Position numbers and translations under genes: made by a program. Positions 54,991-64,000 of a stretch of 64,000 bases of DNA are shown here, piece by piece. The stretch comes from Roseovarius spongiae. GTDB taxonomy: Bacteria > Pseudomonadota > Alphaproteobacteria > Rhodobacterales > Rhodobacteraceae. Location: assembly GCF_003651245.1 (NCBI RefSeq), contig NZ_RAPE01000001.1:1178001-1242000 (forward strand). The letters are read 5' to 3'. The notes under the pieces were generated by a model. That model ran no database searches. It was not told the origin of the DNA and was given only the letters and a program-made list of their open reading frames with translations. Position 1 is the first letter of the stretch. Each line of letters opens with the position of its first letter.

Positions 54991-55085
54991 CGACCAAAAC
55001 CCACCAATTCACCGTTCAAAAATGAGTAGTAGATTGTGAGTAGGTTTGGCTTCTTGCCAAATTTCTAAATGAAATCAAAGCCAAG

Positions 55086-55175
55086 TGGCGGAGAGACAGG
55101 GATTCGAACCCTGGGAGGGCTTGCACCCTCAACGGTTTTCGAGACCGCCCCGTTCGACCACTCCGGCACCTCTCC
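55086..55175 (-). tRNA. tRNA-Ser (anticodon CGA)
   Basis: 90-base class II tRNA with encoded CCA. Acceptor GGAGAGG pairs with TCTCTCC (one wobble); anticodon stem GCGGT/ACCGT with loop CTCGAAA gives CGA. Long variable arm GAGGGTGCAAGCCCTC and T-arm CAGGG/CCCTG around TTCGAAT are intact. Its 3' end faces the accessory gene. Confidence 0.93.
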
Positions 55176-55315
55176 GCGGGGGTCTGGAGGCCAGCGTTTA
55201 ATTGCCTTTCCCGGGCGGGGCAAGGGGTTTTGCGTTGTTTGCGCCACGAATTCGAATAGGCTCCGGGCAGCGGCGCCCGGTGGGCGGGCGCGGCGTGGAT
55301 GACGGGAGGATGACA

Positions 55316-56158
55316 GTGGGCGATTCGGTGCGGATGCGCATGGCGCGCGTGATCGGGGCGCTGGCGGTGCTGGCCGCCCTCGCCCTGGGCGGGGCGTCGC
55401 TGCGCGCGCAGGAGCGGCCCGATCTCGAGGCGTTTCTCAAGGTGACGGGATTCGACGTCGCGCTCGAGAGCATCGCGCTCTCGGCCCGCGAGGCGCCGGC
55501 GATGCTCGGCATGTCGGTCGGCGATTTCGGCGAGGACTGGACGCGCGCCGCCGAAGAGGTGTTCGCGCCGGACCTGCTGCGCGGCATCGCGCTCGATATT
55601 CTCGACCAGACGCTGACCGAGGATATGCTGGCCGCCGCGTCCGAATTCTACGCAACGTCGCTTGGCCAGAGGCTCGTGGCGGCCGAGAACGCCTCGCACA
55701 TGGATGCCGACGCCGCCGCGCGTCAGGAGAGGGGCGCCGCGCTGCTCGAGGCGGCGACGCCCGAGCGCGTCGCGCTGCTGACGCGGCTGACCGAGGCGGT
55801 GGACAGCGCGGGGATCGCCATCGACGCGGTGCGCGAGGTGCAGGTGCGCTTTCTGCTGGCGGCCTCGGCGGCGGGCGTCACCGATCGCCGGATCGACGAG
55901 GAAACGCTGCGCCGCATCCTGTCGGCCAGCGACGCGGAACTGCGCGAGAACCTCAAGGAGAACGGTCTGAACGGCGCCGCGGCCACCTATGAGGAATTCA
56001 CCGAGTCCGAGATCGCCACCTACGCCGAGGCGCTGGAGGCCTCCGACATGCAGCGCGTCTACGAGCTCATGAACGCGATCCAGTTCGAGATCATGGCCGA
56101 GCGGTTCGAGGCGCTGGCGCTGCGCATGGCGGACATGTCGGCGGGGCAGGAGCTATGA
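55316..56158 (+). CDS. DUF2059 domain-containing exported protein
   Basis: 280-residue protein with a signal peptide (hydrophobic ALAVLAALALGGASLRA, cleaved near residue 25). The DUF2059 signature, an FYxTxxGQRL motif, is seen as ASEFYATSLGQRLVAAEN. Function of DUF2059 is unknown; members are exported and helical. A GTG at 55316 is chosen because GGGAGG lies six bases upstream; ATGs at 55310 (no spacing) and 55334 are alternatives. It overlaps the next DUF2059 gene by four bases. Confidence 0.78.
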   Translation: MGDSVRMRMARVIGALAVLAALALGGASLRAQERPDLEAFLKVTGFDVALESIALSAREAPAMLGMSVGDFGEDWTRAAEEVFAPDLLRGIALDILDQTLTEDMLAAASEFYATSLGQRLVAAENASHMDADAAARQERGAALLEAATPERVALLTRLTEAVDSAGIAIDAVREVQVRFLLAASAAGVTDRRIDEETLRRILSASDAELRENLKENGLNGAAATYEEFTESEIATYAEALEASDMQRVYELMNAIQFEIMAERFEALALRMADMSAGQEL

Positions 56159-56982
56159 TCGCGCGCGTCGCACTCTTGACGGCCGCGCTCTGGGCGCTGT
56201 GCCTGCCGGGATTTGCGCAGGAGGACCGCGAGGCGCAGTTGCGCCGGCTCTACGAGGCGCTCGACATGAGCGGCACGATCGCGATCATGGACGAGGAGGG
56301 CGATCTCTACGGCGCGCAGATCGCCGAGGAGATGCTGCCCGACGCCGACGCGGACGCCTGGGCCGCGACGGTTGCGCGGATCTACAGCCCCGAGAGGATG
56401 CAGAAGCTGGTCGAGGACGAGATGGCGGCGGCGCTCGGGCAAGAGGACATCGCGCCTATCCTCGCCTTCTTCGAGGCCGAGCTCGGGGAGCGGATCGTCG
56501 CGCTCGAACTCGCGGCGCGCAAGGCGTTCCTCGACCCGGAGGTGGAGGAGGCGGCCAAGGCGCGGGCCGAGGCGGCCAAGGCGCGGGGCGACCCGGTGAT
56601 GGACCTGGTCGACACCCTCATCGCCGACAGCGACCTCGTGGAGCTCAACGTCGCGGGCGGGCTCAATTCCAACCTGATGTTCTACCGCGGACTGGCCGAT
56701 GGCGGCGCGCTCGACCTGGGCGAGGAAGACATCCTGCGCGACGTCTGGGCGCAGGAGGAGGAGAGCCGCGCCGACACCCAGGCATGGCTGCGCGCCTTCC
56801 TGCTGCTGGCTTACGATCCGCTGACGCTGGAAGAGCTCGACGCCTACGCGGCGTTCTACCGCACCGATGCGGGCCGGGCGCTGAACGCGGCGCTGTTCCG
56901 GTCCTACAACCGGATGTACGATCAGCTCTCCTACCTGCTGGGGCAGGCGGTGGCGCAGCATGTGACCAGCGCGCCGCTCTGA
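56155..56982 (+). CDS. DUF2059 domain-containing exported protein
   Basis: 275 residues, signal peptide to about residue 21 (LCLPGFAQ-ED). A DUF2059-type helix pair appears twice: EDIAPILAFFEAELGERIVALEL and LDAYAAFYRTDAGRALNAALF. Translationally coupled (ATGA) with the preceding paralogue, so the two are probably partners from an old duplication. No catalytic residues recognised. About 200 bases separate it from rplU. Confidence 0.78.
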   Translation: MIARVALLTAALWALCLPGFAQEDREAQLRRLYEALDMSGTIAIMDEEGDLYGAQIAEEMLPDADADAWAATVARIYSPERMQKLVEDEMAAALGQEDIAPILAFFEAELGERIVALELAARKAFLDPEVEEAAKARAEAAKARGDPVMDLVDTLIADSDLVELNVAGGLNSNLMFYRGLADGGALDLGEEDILRDVWAQEEESRADTQAWLRAFLLLAYDPLTLEELDAYAAFYRTDAGRALNAALFRSYNRMYDQLSYLLGQAVAQHVTSAPL

Positions 56983-57019
56983 AACGCCCGGGAAAGCGCG
57001 GATCGTGCGGGAAAACCGC

Positions 57020-57048
57020 TTGACTTGCGCCCGGGATCGCCGGATAAG
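57020..57048 (+). promoter_or_regulatory. Candidate sigma-70 promoter for rplU-rpmA
   Basis: TTGACT at 57020-57025, 17-base spacing, then GATAAG at 57043-57048. The -35 box matches five of six consensus positions and the -10 four of six. It is 140 bases before the rplU start, leaving a GC-rich leader. Confidence 0.55.
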
Positions 57049-57189
57049 CCCGCAACCCGGCGGGGACGGTCCCCGCTTCGGGGGAATGTTCTATACGCCC
57101 GGAAAGGGCGCGCCGTCCCAGGTGGCCGCAAGGCCGGCAACGCCCGATAACGGGGGCCGACGGACGCGGAAAACGCGAAGGAAAGAGCG

Positions 57190-57866
57190 ATGTTTGCGGT
57201 TCTGAAGACCGGCGGCAAGCAGTATCGGGTCCAGTCGGGCGACATGCTGCGGGTCGAAAAGCTGGCCGCCGAGGCCGGCGACAAGGTGCAGTTCAACGAA
57301 ATCCTGATGCTGGGCGGCGACAGCCCGGTTGTCGGCGCCCCCCCCTGATCGACGGCGCGGGCGTGCAGGCCGAGGTCGTGGACCAGGTCAAGGGCGACAA
57401 GGTAATCCACTTCGTCAAGCGCCGCCGCAAGCACGGCAGCCAGCGGACCAAGGGCCATCGCCAGCAACTGACGCTGCTGCGCATCACCGAGATCCTTGAG
57501 AAGGGCGCGGAGAAATCCGGCGTCAAGGCGGCCGTGGGCGCAGGTTCCGTCACCGGCGAAAAACCGGCGAAGGCCGCGAAACCCGCCGCGAAGAAGACCC
57601 CGGTGAAGAAAGCCGAGGCGCCCAAGAAGGCCGAAGCGCCGAAAAAGGCGGCCAAGGCCGAAGCCGGCCAGGACGACCTCAAGCTGATTTCCGGCGTCGG
57701 TCCCGCGCTCGAGAAGAAGCTGCACGAGCATGGCGTGACCAGCTTTGCGCAGATCGCGGCATGGACGCCCGAGGACGTTGCTGATATGGATGAGAAACTG
57801 TCGTTCGGCGGCCGGATCGAACGCGACGACTGGATCGCTCAGGCCAAGAAACTGAGCAAAGGTTAA
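57190..57866 (+). CDS. rplU: 50S ribosomal protein L21, reading frame broken at a C tract
   Basis: N-terminal frame from ATG 57190 gives [20 protein letters not shown], standard L21, but it reaches TGA at 57346-57348 after a run of eight C (57338-57345). From CTG at 57345, a second frame continues exactly where the first should ([19 protein letters not shown], then [19 protein letters not shown]) and runs to 57866. Homologous L21s read GAPxIDG or GAPxVDG here, which needs six C in the tract, or nine with one extra Pro. L21 is normally essential, so a sequencing or assembly error in the homopolymer is the likeliest cause. The C-terminus carries an HhH-like extension ([18 protein letters not shown]) usual in Rhodobacteraceae. 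Confidence 0.85.
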
Positions 57867-57877
57867 GGAGAGACCAG

Positions 57878-58147
57878 ATGGCACACAAGAAAGCAGGCGG
57901 GTCGTCCCGCAACGGTCGCGACTCCGCGGGCCGTCGCCTCGGGGTCAAGAAGTACGGTGGCGAATCGGTCATCCCCGGCAACATCATCCTGCGTCAGCGC
58001 GGCACCAAGATGTGGCCGGGCGAGGGCGTCGGCATGGGCCGCGATCACACGATCTTCGCCACGGTCGAGGGCGCCGTGAGCTTCCGCAAGGGCTTCAAGG
58101 GTCGCACCTTCATTTCGGTCCAGCCCGTGGCGGAGGCAGCCGAATAG
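57878..58147 (+). CDS. rpmA: 50S ribosomal protein L27
   Basis: 89 residues. N-terminus [20 protein letters not shown] is diagnostic; the remaining [19 protein letters not shown] and [16 protein letters not shown] fit bacterial L27. Lies near the peptidyl-transferase centre of the large subunit. 11 bases after rplU in the same operon, with a strong ribosome site. Confidence 0.97.
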   Translation: MAHKKAGGSSRNGRDSAGRRLGVKKYGGESVIPGNIILRQRGTKMWPGEGVGMGRDHTIFATVEGAVSFRKGFKGRTFISVQPVAEAAE

Positions 58148-58176
58148 CCGCATCACTACCGGTTTGAGACAAAACA

Positions 58177-58204
58177 GGGGGATCGGCAGAAACGCCGGTC
58201 CCCC
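58177..58204 (+). terminator. Hairpin after rpmA
   Basis: 11-bp stem GGGGGATCGGC (58177-58187) with 58194-58204 (one G-T wobble) and a six-base loop. The following ACTGCTTTGG is only weakly T-rich, so termination may be partial and allow readthrough to the acetyltransferase and obg. Confidence 0.6.
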
Positions 58205-58343
58205 ACTGCTTTGGGCGCGGGGCGGGGGGTCGCCTCCTACACCGCGCAGCGGGGGCGCAGCGACCCGCATGTTGACGAGGATGGTGTTGAGGAGCGCGCC
58301 TCGTCGTCCACGTCCCTTCGCGGGACATCGGAGGAGCCAGCGT

Positions 58344-58883
58344 ATGATGTTCGAATCAATCGTCAATCAACCCGTCATCGAAACCGAACGGTTCGACCTG
58401 CGCCCCGTGCGCCCCTCTGACGCGGGGCTGATCGGTCTCTACATCTCGGATTTTCGGGTCGCGCGCAACACCTCCTCCATCCCGCATCCACTGCCTCCCG
58501 GCCTTGTCGAGGCATTCATCGCGCGGGTGCGCGCCGATGACCGGGTCGAGGACGCCTGGGTCATCGACGGCTCCAGGATCGACGCCGGCGAGGTGATGGG
58601 CGTGGTCAGCCTCAACCGGCTCGACGCGCAGGAGGCCGAGATCGGCTTCTGGGTCGCTCCGGCCTTCTGGAACACCGGCGTCGCGTCGGAGGCGGTCGCC
58701 GCGCTGATCGAAGCCAACCCGCTGGACTGCCGGATGATCTACGCCACCGTCCACCAGGGCAACGCCGCGTCGGCGCGGGTGCTGACAAATTGCGGCTTCT
58801 GCTACCTTGGGGACGCCGAAACCTACTCGGTCGCGCAGGCGGCAAAGGTGCCGACATGGACCTACAGCCGCAAACTCTATTGA
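58344..58883 (+). CDS. GNAT family N-acetyltransferase (RimJ/RimL type)
   Basis: 179 residues with the acetyltransferase_3 pattern: ETERFDLRPVRPSDAGLIG near the start, acetyl-CoA loop region AEIGFWVAPAFWNTGVASEA (with the Q/R-x-x-G-x-A variant NTGVAS) and the tail NAASARVLTNCGFCYLG. The ATG at 58344 has GGAGGAGCC upstream; a Met follows immediately. Located between rpmA and obg, as in many Rhodobacteraceae. Substrate unknown; ribosomal protein or amino-group acetylation is typical. Confidence 0.82.
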   Translation: MMFESIVNQPVIETERFDLRPVRPSDAGLIGLYISDFRVARNTSSIPHPLPPGLVEAFIARVRADDRVEDAWVIDGSRIDAGEVMGVVSLNRLDAQEAEIGFWVAPAFWNTGVASEAVAALIEANPLDCRMIYATVHQGNAASARVLTNCGFCYLGDAETYSVAQAAKVPTWTYSRKLY

Positions 58884-58905
58884 GGCCGAGGCGGCCTTTG
58901 CGTAA

Positions 58906-61061
<2,156 letters not shown>

Positions 61062-61114
61062 TGATGCTGCGTGCTAAGCTCCGCCCCGTTTCAACCGCCC
61101 GGAAAGGCGCCGAC

Positions 61115-62380
61115 ATGAAAGATCTGCCCGACATTCCCGCGCTGATGGCCCGGATCGGCGCCTGCGCGCGCGCCGCCGCGACCGAGCTTGCCGTCGTCCC
61201 GCCCGAGCAGAAGGCCGAGGCGCTGATCGCCGCCGCCGACACGCTCATCGCGCGGCAGGACGCGATCATCGCGGCCAACGCCAAGGACATGAAATTCGCC
61301 CGCGACAAGGGGCTGAGCGACGCGATGATGGACCGCCTCCGGCTGGATCCCGCGCGGATCGCGGGGATCGCCGAGGGGCTGCGCGCGGTCGCCGCCCAGC
61401 CCGACCCGGTGGGCGAGGTGCTGGCCGAATGGGATCAGCCCTCGGGGCTGCATATCCGCCGCGTGCGCACGCCGCTTGGCGTGATCGGCGTGATCTACGA
61501 AAGCCGACCCAACGTGACCGCCGACGCAGGCGCGCTCTGCCTCAAGGCCGGCAACGCGGTGATCCTGCGCGGCGGCTCCGAGAGCTTTCATTCCAGCCAG
61601 GCGATTCACGCCTGTCTCCAGGCCGGCTTGCAGGCCGCGGGCCTGCCCGAGGAGGCGATCCAGCTGGTGCCGACCCGCGACCGCGCGGCGGTGCACGAGA
61701 TGCTGACCATGACCGGCGTGATCGACGTGATCGTGCCGCGCGGCGGCAAGGGCCTTGTCGGGCTGGTCCAGCGCGAGGCGCGCGTGCCGGTCTTCGCCCA
61801 TCTCGAGGGAATCGTGCATATCTACGTGGACGCCGCCGCCGACCCGGAAAAAGCGATGCGCGTCGTGCTCAACGCCAAGACCCGTCGGCCGGGCATCTGC
61901 GGCGCCGCCGAATGCCTGCTGATCCACCGCAAGATCGCCGACACGCTGGGCGCGGACCTGATCCGGGCGCTGATCGACGCGGGCGTGGAGATGCGCGTCG
62001 ACGAGGCGCTGAGCGGGATCGAGGGCACGGTGCGCGCCAGCGACGAGGACTGGGGCTGCGAGTACCTCGACATGGTGATGGCCGCGCGGGTGGTGGGCGA
62101 TCTCGGGCTCGCCATCGGGCATATTGAGCAACACGGCTCACAGCATACCGATTGCATCATCACCGAGGACGACGCGGCGGCGCAGAGCTTCTTCGACCAG
62201 CTCGACAGCGCGATCCTGATGCGCAACGCGTCGACCCAGTTCGCAGACGGTGGCGAGTTCGGCATGGGTGCCGAGATCGGCATCGCCACCGGCAAGCTGC
62301 ACGCGCGCGGTCCCGTCGGCGCGGCGCAGCTGACCAGCTTCAAGTATCTCGTGGACGGCGACGGCGCGATTCGCGACTGA
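61115..62380 (+). CDS. proA: Glutamate-5-semialdehyde dehydrogenase (gamma-glutamyl phosphate reductase)
   Basis: Second step of proline synthesis. 421 residues. Aldehyde-dehydrogenase-like fold with [36 protein letters not shown] and the active-site Cys in [15 protein letters not shown] (about residue 265-270). The ATG at 61115 follows GGAAAGG; the open frame upstream (to 60722) is a shadow of proB. Gap to proB is 53 bases. Confidence 0.95.
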   Translation: MKDLPDIPALMARIGACARAAATELAVVPPEQKAEALIAAADTLIARQDAIIAANAKDMKFARDKGLSDAMMDRLRLDPARIAGIAEGLRAVAAQPDPVGEVLAEWDQPSGLHIRRVRTPLGVIGVIYESRPNVTADAGALCLKAGNAVILRGGSESFHSSQAIHACLQAGLQAAGLPEEAIQLVPTRDRAAVHEMLTMTGVIDVIVPRGGKGLVGLVQREARVPVFAHLEGIVHIYVDAAADPEKAMRVVLNAKTRRPGICGAAECLLIHRKIADTLGADLIRALIDAGVEMRVDEALSGIEGTVRASDEDWGCEYLDMVMAARVVGDLGLAIGHIEQHGSQHTDCIITEDDAAAQSFFDQLDSAILMRNASTQFADGGEFGMGAEIGIATGKLHARGPVGAAQLTSFKYLVDGDGAIRD

Positions 62381-62388
62381 CGCCCCGC

Positions 62389-63003
62389 TCAGAACCGCAG
62401 CAAAAGCGACTCTCCGCTCCACTCCGCCACCGCGCGGCGGCCGAGCCGGGCCAGCGTCTCGGGCAGGAGCGCGAACTGCACGTCCGCAGCGGTAAGCGGC
62501 GCGGCGTCCGCCCCCCCGCCGTCGAGCATGTCCCAGACCCCGCCCTGCTGCGCGATCCGCGGGCCCGACGCGGTGATTCGCACCTCACCGGCCGTGCCCG
62601 CAACCGCGAGCGTGCCGCCCTGAAGCAGCGCGCGCTCCGCACAGAGCAGCCCGAGGCAGAGCGCCTGCGCCACCGGGCGCGGCATGTCGCCGGTCAGCCG
62701 CCAGTCCAGCGCGATGCGCGCGTCGAAGAACGCCGCGGCCAGCGCGCGCACCCCCTCCGCGTCCATCACCTGGTCCTCGCAGGAGAGACCAAAAGCCACG
62801 CGGAAGAAGCGGATCCGCCCGTTGGCGTTGTCCGCGCTGGCCTGCATCAGCTCCATCTCCGGCCCCTCGGGCGCGCCGGAGAGGCGCAGCAGCTCCAGCC
62901 CGTTCGAGATCGCGCCGACGGGGCTGATGAGGTCGTGACAGATGCGCGACCCTATCAGTTGGGTCAGTTGGCGGTTAGGATAGGTATTGCCGAAGTCTTC
63001 CAT
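62389..63003 (-). CDS. chpT: Histidine phosphotransferase ChpT
   Basis: Relays phosphate from CckA to CtrA and CpdR in the alphaproteobacterial cell-cycle pathway; 204 residues. The phosphoacceptor His23 lies in IGSRICHDLISPVGAISNGLELL (17-39), with a degenerate GHKL-like C-terminal domain. Starting at 63003 gives the compact family N-terminus. It is divergent from the DUF3553 gene and convergent to proA. This protein supports alphaproteobacterial identity. Confidence 0.9.
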   Translation of the reverse strand: MEDFGNTYPNRQLTQLIGSRICHDLISPVGAISNGLELLRLSGAPEGPEMELMQASADNANGRIRFFRVAFGLSCEDQVMDAEGVRALAAAFFDARIALDWRLTGDMPRPVAQALCLGLLCAERALLQGGTLAVAGTAGEVRITASGPRIAQQGGVWDMLDGGGADAAPLTAADVQFALLPETLARLGRRAVAEWSGESLLLRF

Positions 63004-63030
63004 GTTTCCCCTTCGTCGCCGGAGCGCCAG

Positions 63031-63213
63031 ATGACAGATATGTCCGCCTTCCTTGAACCCGGCATGCGCGTCGAACACCCCGGGCAGCCTGATTGGGGCG
63101 TCGGCCAGGTCCAGAGCAACATCGCGGGCAAGGTCACCGTGAACTTCCCCGAGGCCGGCAAGGTCGTCATCGACGCCACACGCATCGCGCTGATCCCCGT
63201 CATTGATCCGTGA
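63031..63213 (+). CDS. DUF3553 domain-containing protein
   Basis: 60-residue soluble protein matching DUF3553: FLEPGMRVEHPGQPDWGVGQ followed by KVTVNFPEAGKVVID. This fold also appears at the C-terminus of UvrD/PcrA as a beta-rich interaction module (compare the tail of the uvrD product). The start at 63031 has GGAGCGCC upstream. Separated by 27 bases from the divergent chpT. Function unknown; possibly interaction with RNA polymerase or a helicase. Confidence 0.82.
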   Translation: MTDMSAFLEPGMRVEHPGQPDWGVGQVQSNIAGKVTVNFPEAGKVVIDATRIALIPVIDP

Positions 63214-63232
63214 TCGGGGTTACCAAAGCATT

Positions 63233-63267
63233 AAAGCGCGCGATGAAAAACCCGAAACGCGCGTTTT
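63233..63267 (+). terminator. Rho-independent terminator after the DUF3553 gene
   Basis: 10-bp stem AAAGCGCGCG (63233-63242) pairs with CGCGCGTTTT (63258-63267, one G-T wobble) around a 15-base loop, with the T run forming the tail. It lies 20 bases after the stop. Confidence 0.55.
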
Positions 63268-63371
63268 CCGGGCTCCTTGCGGCGCGTTTCTTGCGCGGGC
63301 GCGCCTCGGCAAGCCGTGTTGCCTTCGTCGCGCCGCTTTCCTAAAAGCGGGCAGGAAAACGGCAGGGACGC

Positions 63372-64000
63372 ATGAAGTCAGACGGTCCGCTCTTCGAGGT
63401 CAAACTGGCCGAAACAGAGGTCGAGCGCCGTGCGGCGCAACGGCTGCGCTATCGCGTCTTCATCGAGGAACTGGGCGGCGCCGGGGAGATGGTCGATCAC
63501 CCCGCCCGGCTTGAACGGGACCGCTTCGACGATCATTTCGATCACCTGATCCTGACCGACGCCGCGCTCGATTGCGCCGCGGAGGATCGCGTTGTCGGCG
63601 TCTACCGCCTGCTGCGCGACGACCAGGCCAAAGCGGTGGGGCAGTTCTATTCCGAGGACGAATACGATCTCTCGCCGCTGCGCGCCTCCGGGCGCCGGCT
63701 GCTCGAACTGGGGCGCTCCTGCGTCGATGCGCGCTATCGCGGCGGGGACGCGATGTATCATCTCTGGCAGGGGCTGTCGGGCTATGTCGCCGCGCACGGC
63801 GCCGAGGTGCTGTTCGGCGTCGCGAGCTTCCACGGAACCGACCCAGACGCGCTGGCGCAACCGCTGTCGCTTCTGCATCACCGCCACCTTGCCCCGCCCG
63901 CGCTGCGCCCGCGCGCGCATGCGGCGCACTACCAGCGCATGGACCTCGTCCCCGAGGCGGAGCTGAACCGGCGCGAAGCCATGCTGCGCGTGCCCGCGCT
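63372..64000 (+). CDS. olsB: L-ornithine N(alpha)-acyltransferase OlsB (3' end cut by window edge)
   Basis: GNAT-family acyltransferase that adds a 3-hydroxyacyl chain from ACP to ornithine, the first step of ornithine-lipid synthesis. About 209 residues are present (from ATG 63372, with CAGGGACGC upstream), and the frame is open to position 64000. Signature segments: RLRYRVFIEELGG (about 24-36), ERDRFDDHFDHLIL, RRLLELGRSCVDARYRGG and HYQRMDLVPEAELN. Usually 250-290 residues, so the C-terminus is missing. An olsA gene often follows, but lies beyond the window. Confidence 0.87.
   Translation, partial: MKSDGPLFEVKLAETEVERRAAQRLRYRVFIEELGGAGEMVDHPARLERDRFDDHFDHLILTDAALDCAAEDRVVGVYRLLRDDQAKAVGQFYSEDEYDLSPLRASGRRLLELGRSCVDARYRGGDAMYHLWQGLSGYVAAHGAEVLFGVASFHGTDPDALAQPLSLLHHRHLAPPALRPRAHAAHYQRMDLVPEAELNRREAMLRVPA

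Noticed and set aside
53600..55090. Direct repeat of the tRNA-Ser 3' end marking an attR site
   Set aside because: No second copy of the tRNA 3' sequence could be found by eye on the far side of the accessory gene, so no att pair is claimed.

Overview
High-GC alphaproteobacterial chromosome, most likely family Rhodobacteraceae (Roseobacter-type). The indicators are a ChpT histidine phosphotransferase (an alphaproteobacterial cell-cycle protein), a TakP-type 2-oxoacid TRAP transporter, an L21 ribosomal protein with the C-terminal extension usual in this family, an OlsB ornithine-lipid acyltransferase, a GAAC-N7-GAAC SOS box, and general gene content. No insertion sequence, CRISPR array, phage module or integrase was seen.

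Layout. 1-8 kb: core metabolism and cell division (gap, DUF808 membrane protein, tkt, a coiled-coil protein with zapA, SOS-boxed uvrD). 8-13.5 kb: a cobalamin riboswitch ahead of an unknown 83-residue protein, then adenine deaminase, a tRNA with anticodon CAU, purM-purN and rnd. 13.6-15.9 kb: tungstate ABC transporter tupBCA. 15.9-22.3 kb: a minus-strand catabolic cluster with a GlxA/AraC-family regulator, a Rieske oxygenase, choline-sulfatase (betC), two SDR dehydrogenases and a carnitine/3-hydroxyacyl-CoA dehydrogenase-like enzyme. This is the most coherent candidate for an undescribed pathway. 22.3-28.1 kb: an ECF sigma factor divergent from a secreted EF-hand protein, ornithine cyclodeaminase and arginase with a divergent Lrp/AsnC regulator, a second Rieske oxygenase, dsbB and a DedA-like protein. 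28.2-34 kb: tRNA-Leu, an MlrC-like M81 protein in one operon with a polar amino acid ABC transporter, and a divergent LysR regulator.

34-41.5 kb: a fatty-acid beta-oxidation operon (acyl-CoA dehydrogenase, thiolase, FadJ-type multifunctional enzyme, acetyl-CoA hydrolase/transferase). 41.8-45.7 kb: 2-oxoacid TRAP transporter with its binding protein on the opposite strand. 45.9-53.6 kb: branched-chain-amino-acid-type ABC transporter and a divergent dimethylglycine/N-methylproline-demethylase-like flavoprotein. 53.6-55.1 kb: a small AT-richer accessory island with an unrecognised zinc-ribbon protein, next to the 3' end of tRNA-Ser(CGA). 55.3-64 kb: two DUF2059 proteins, rplU (frame broken at a C tract in this sequence), rpmA, a GNAT, obg, proB, proA, chpT, a DUF3553 protein and the start of olsB.

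Together the accessory genes describe a marine-type heterotroph equipped for methylated and sulfated nitrogen compounds (choline-O-sulfate, betaines or carnitine), amino acids and organic acids. Two Rieske monooxygenases, a sulfatase, a flavin demethylase and several uptake systems lie within 40 kb, but no Rieske reductase gene is present in the window.
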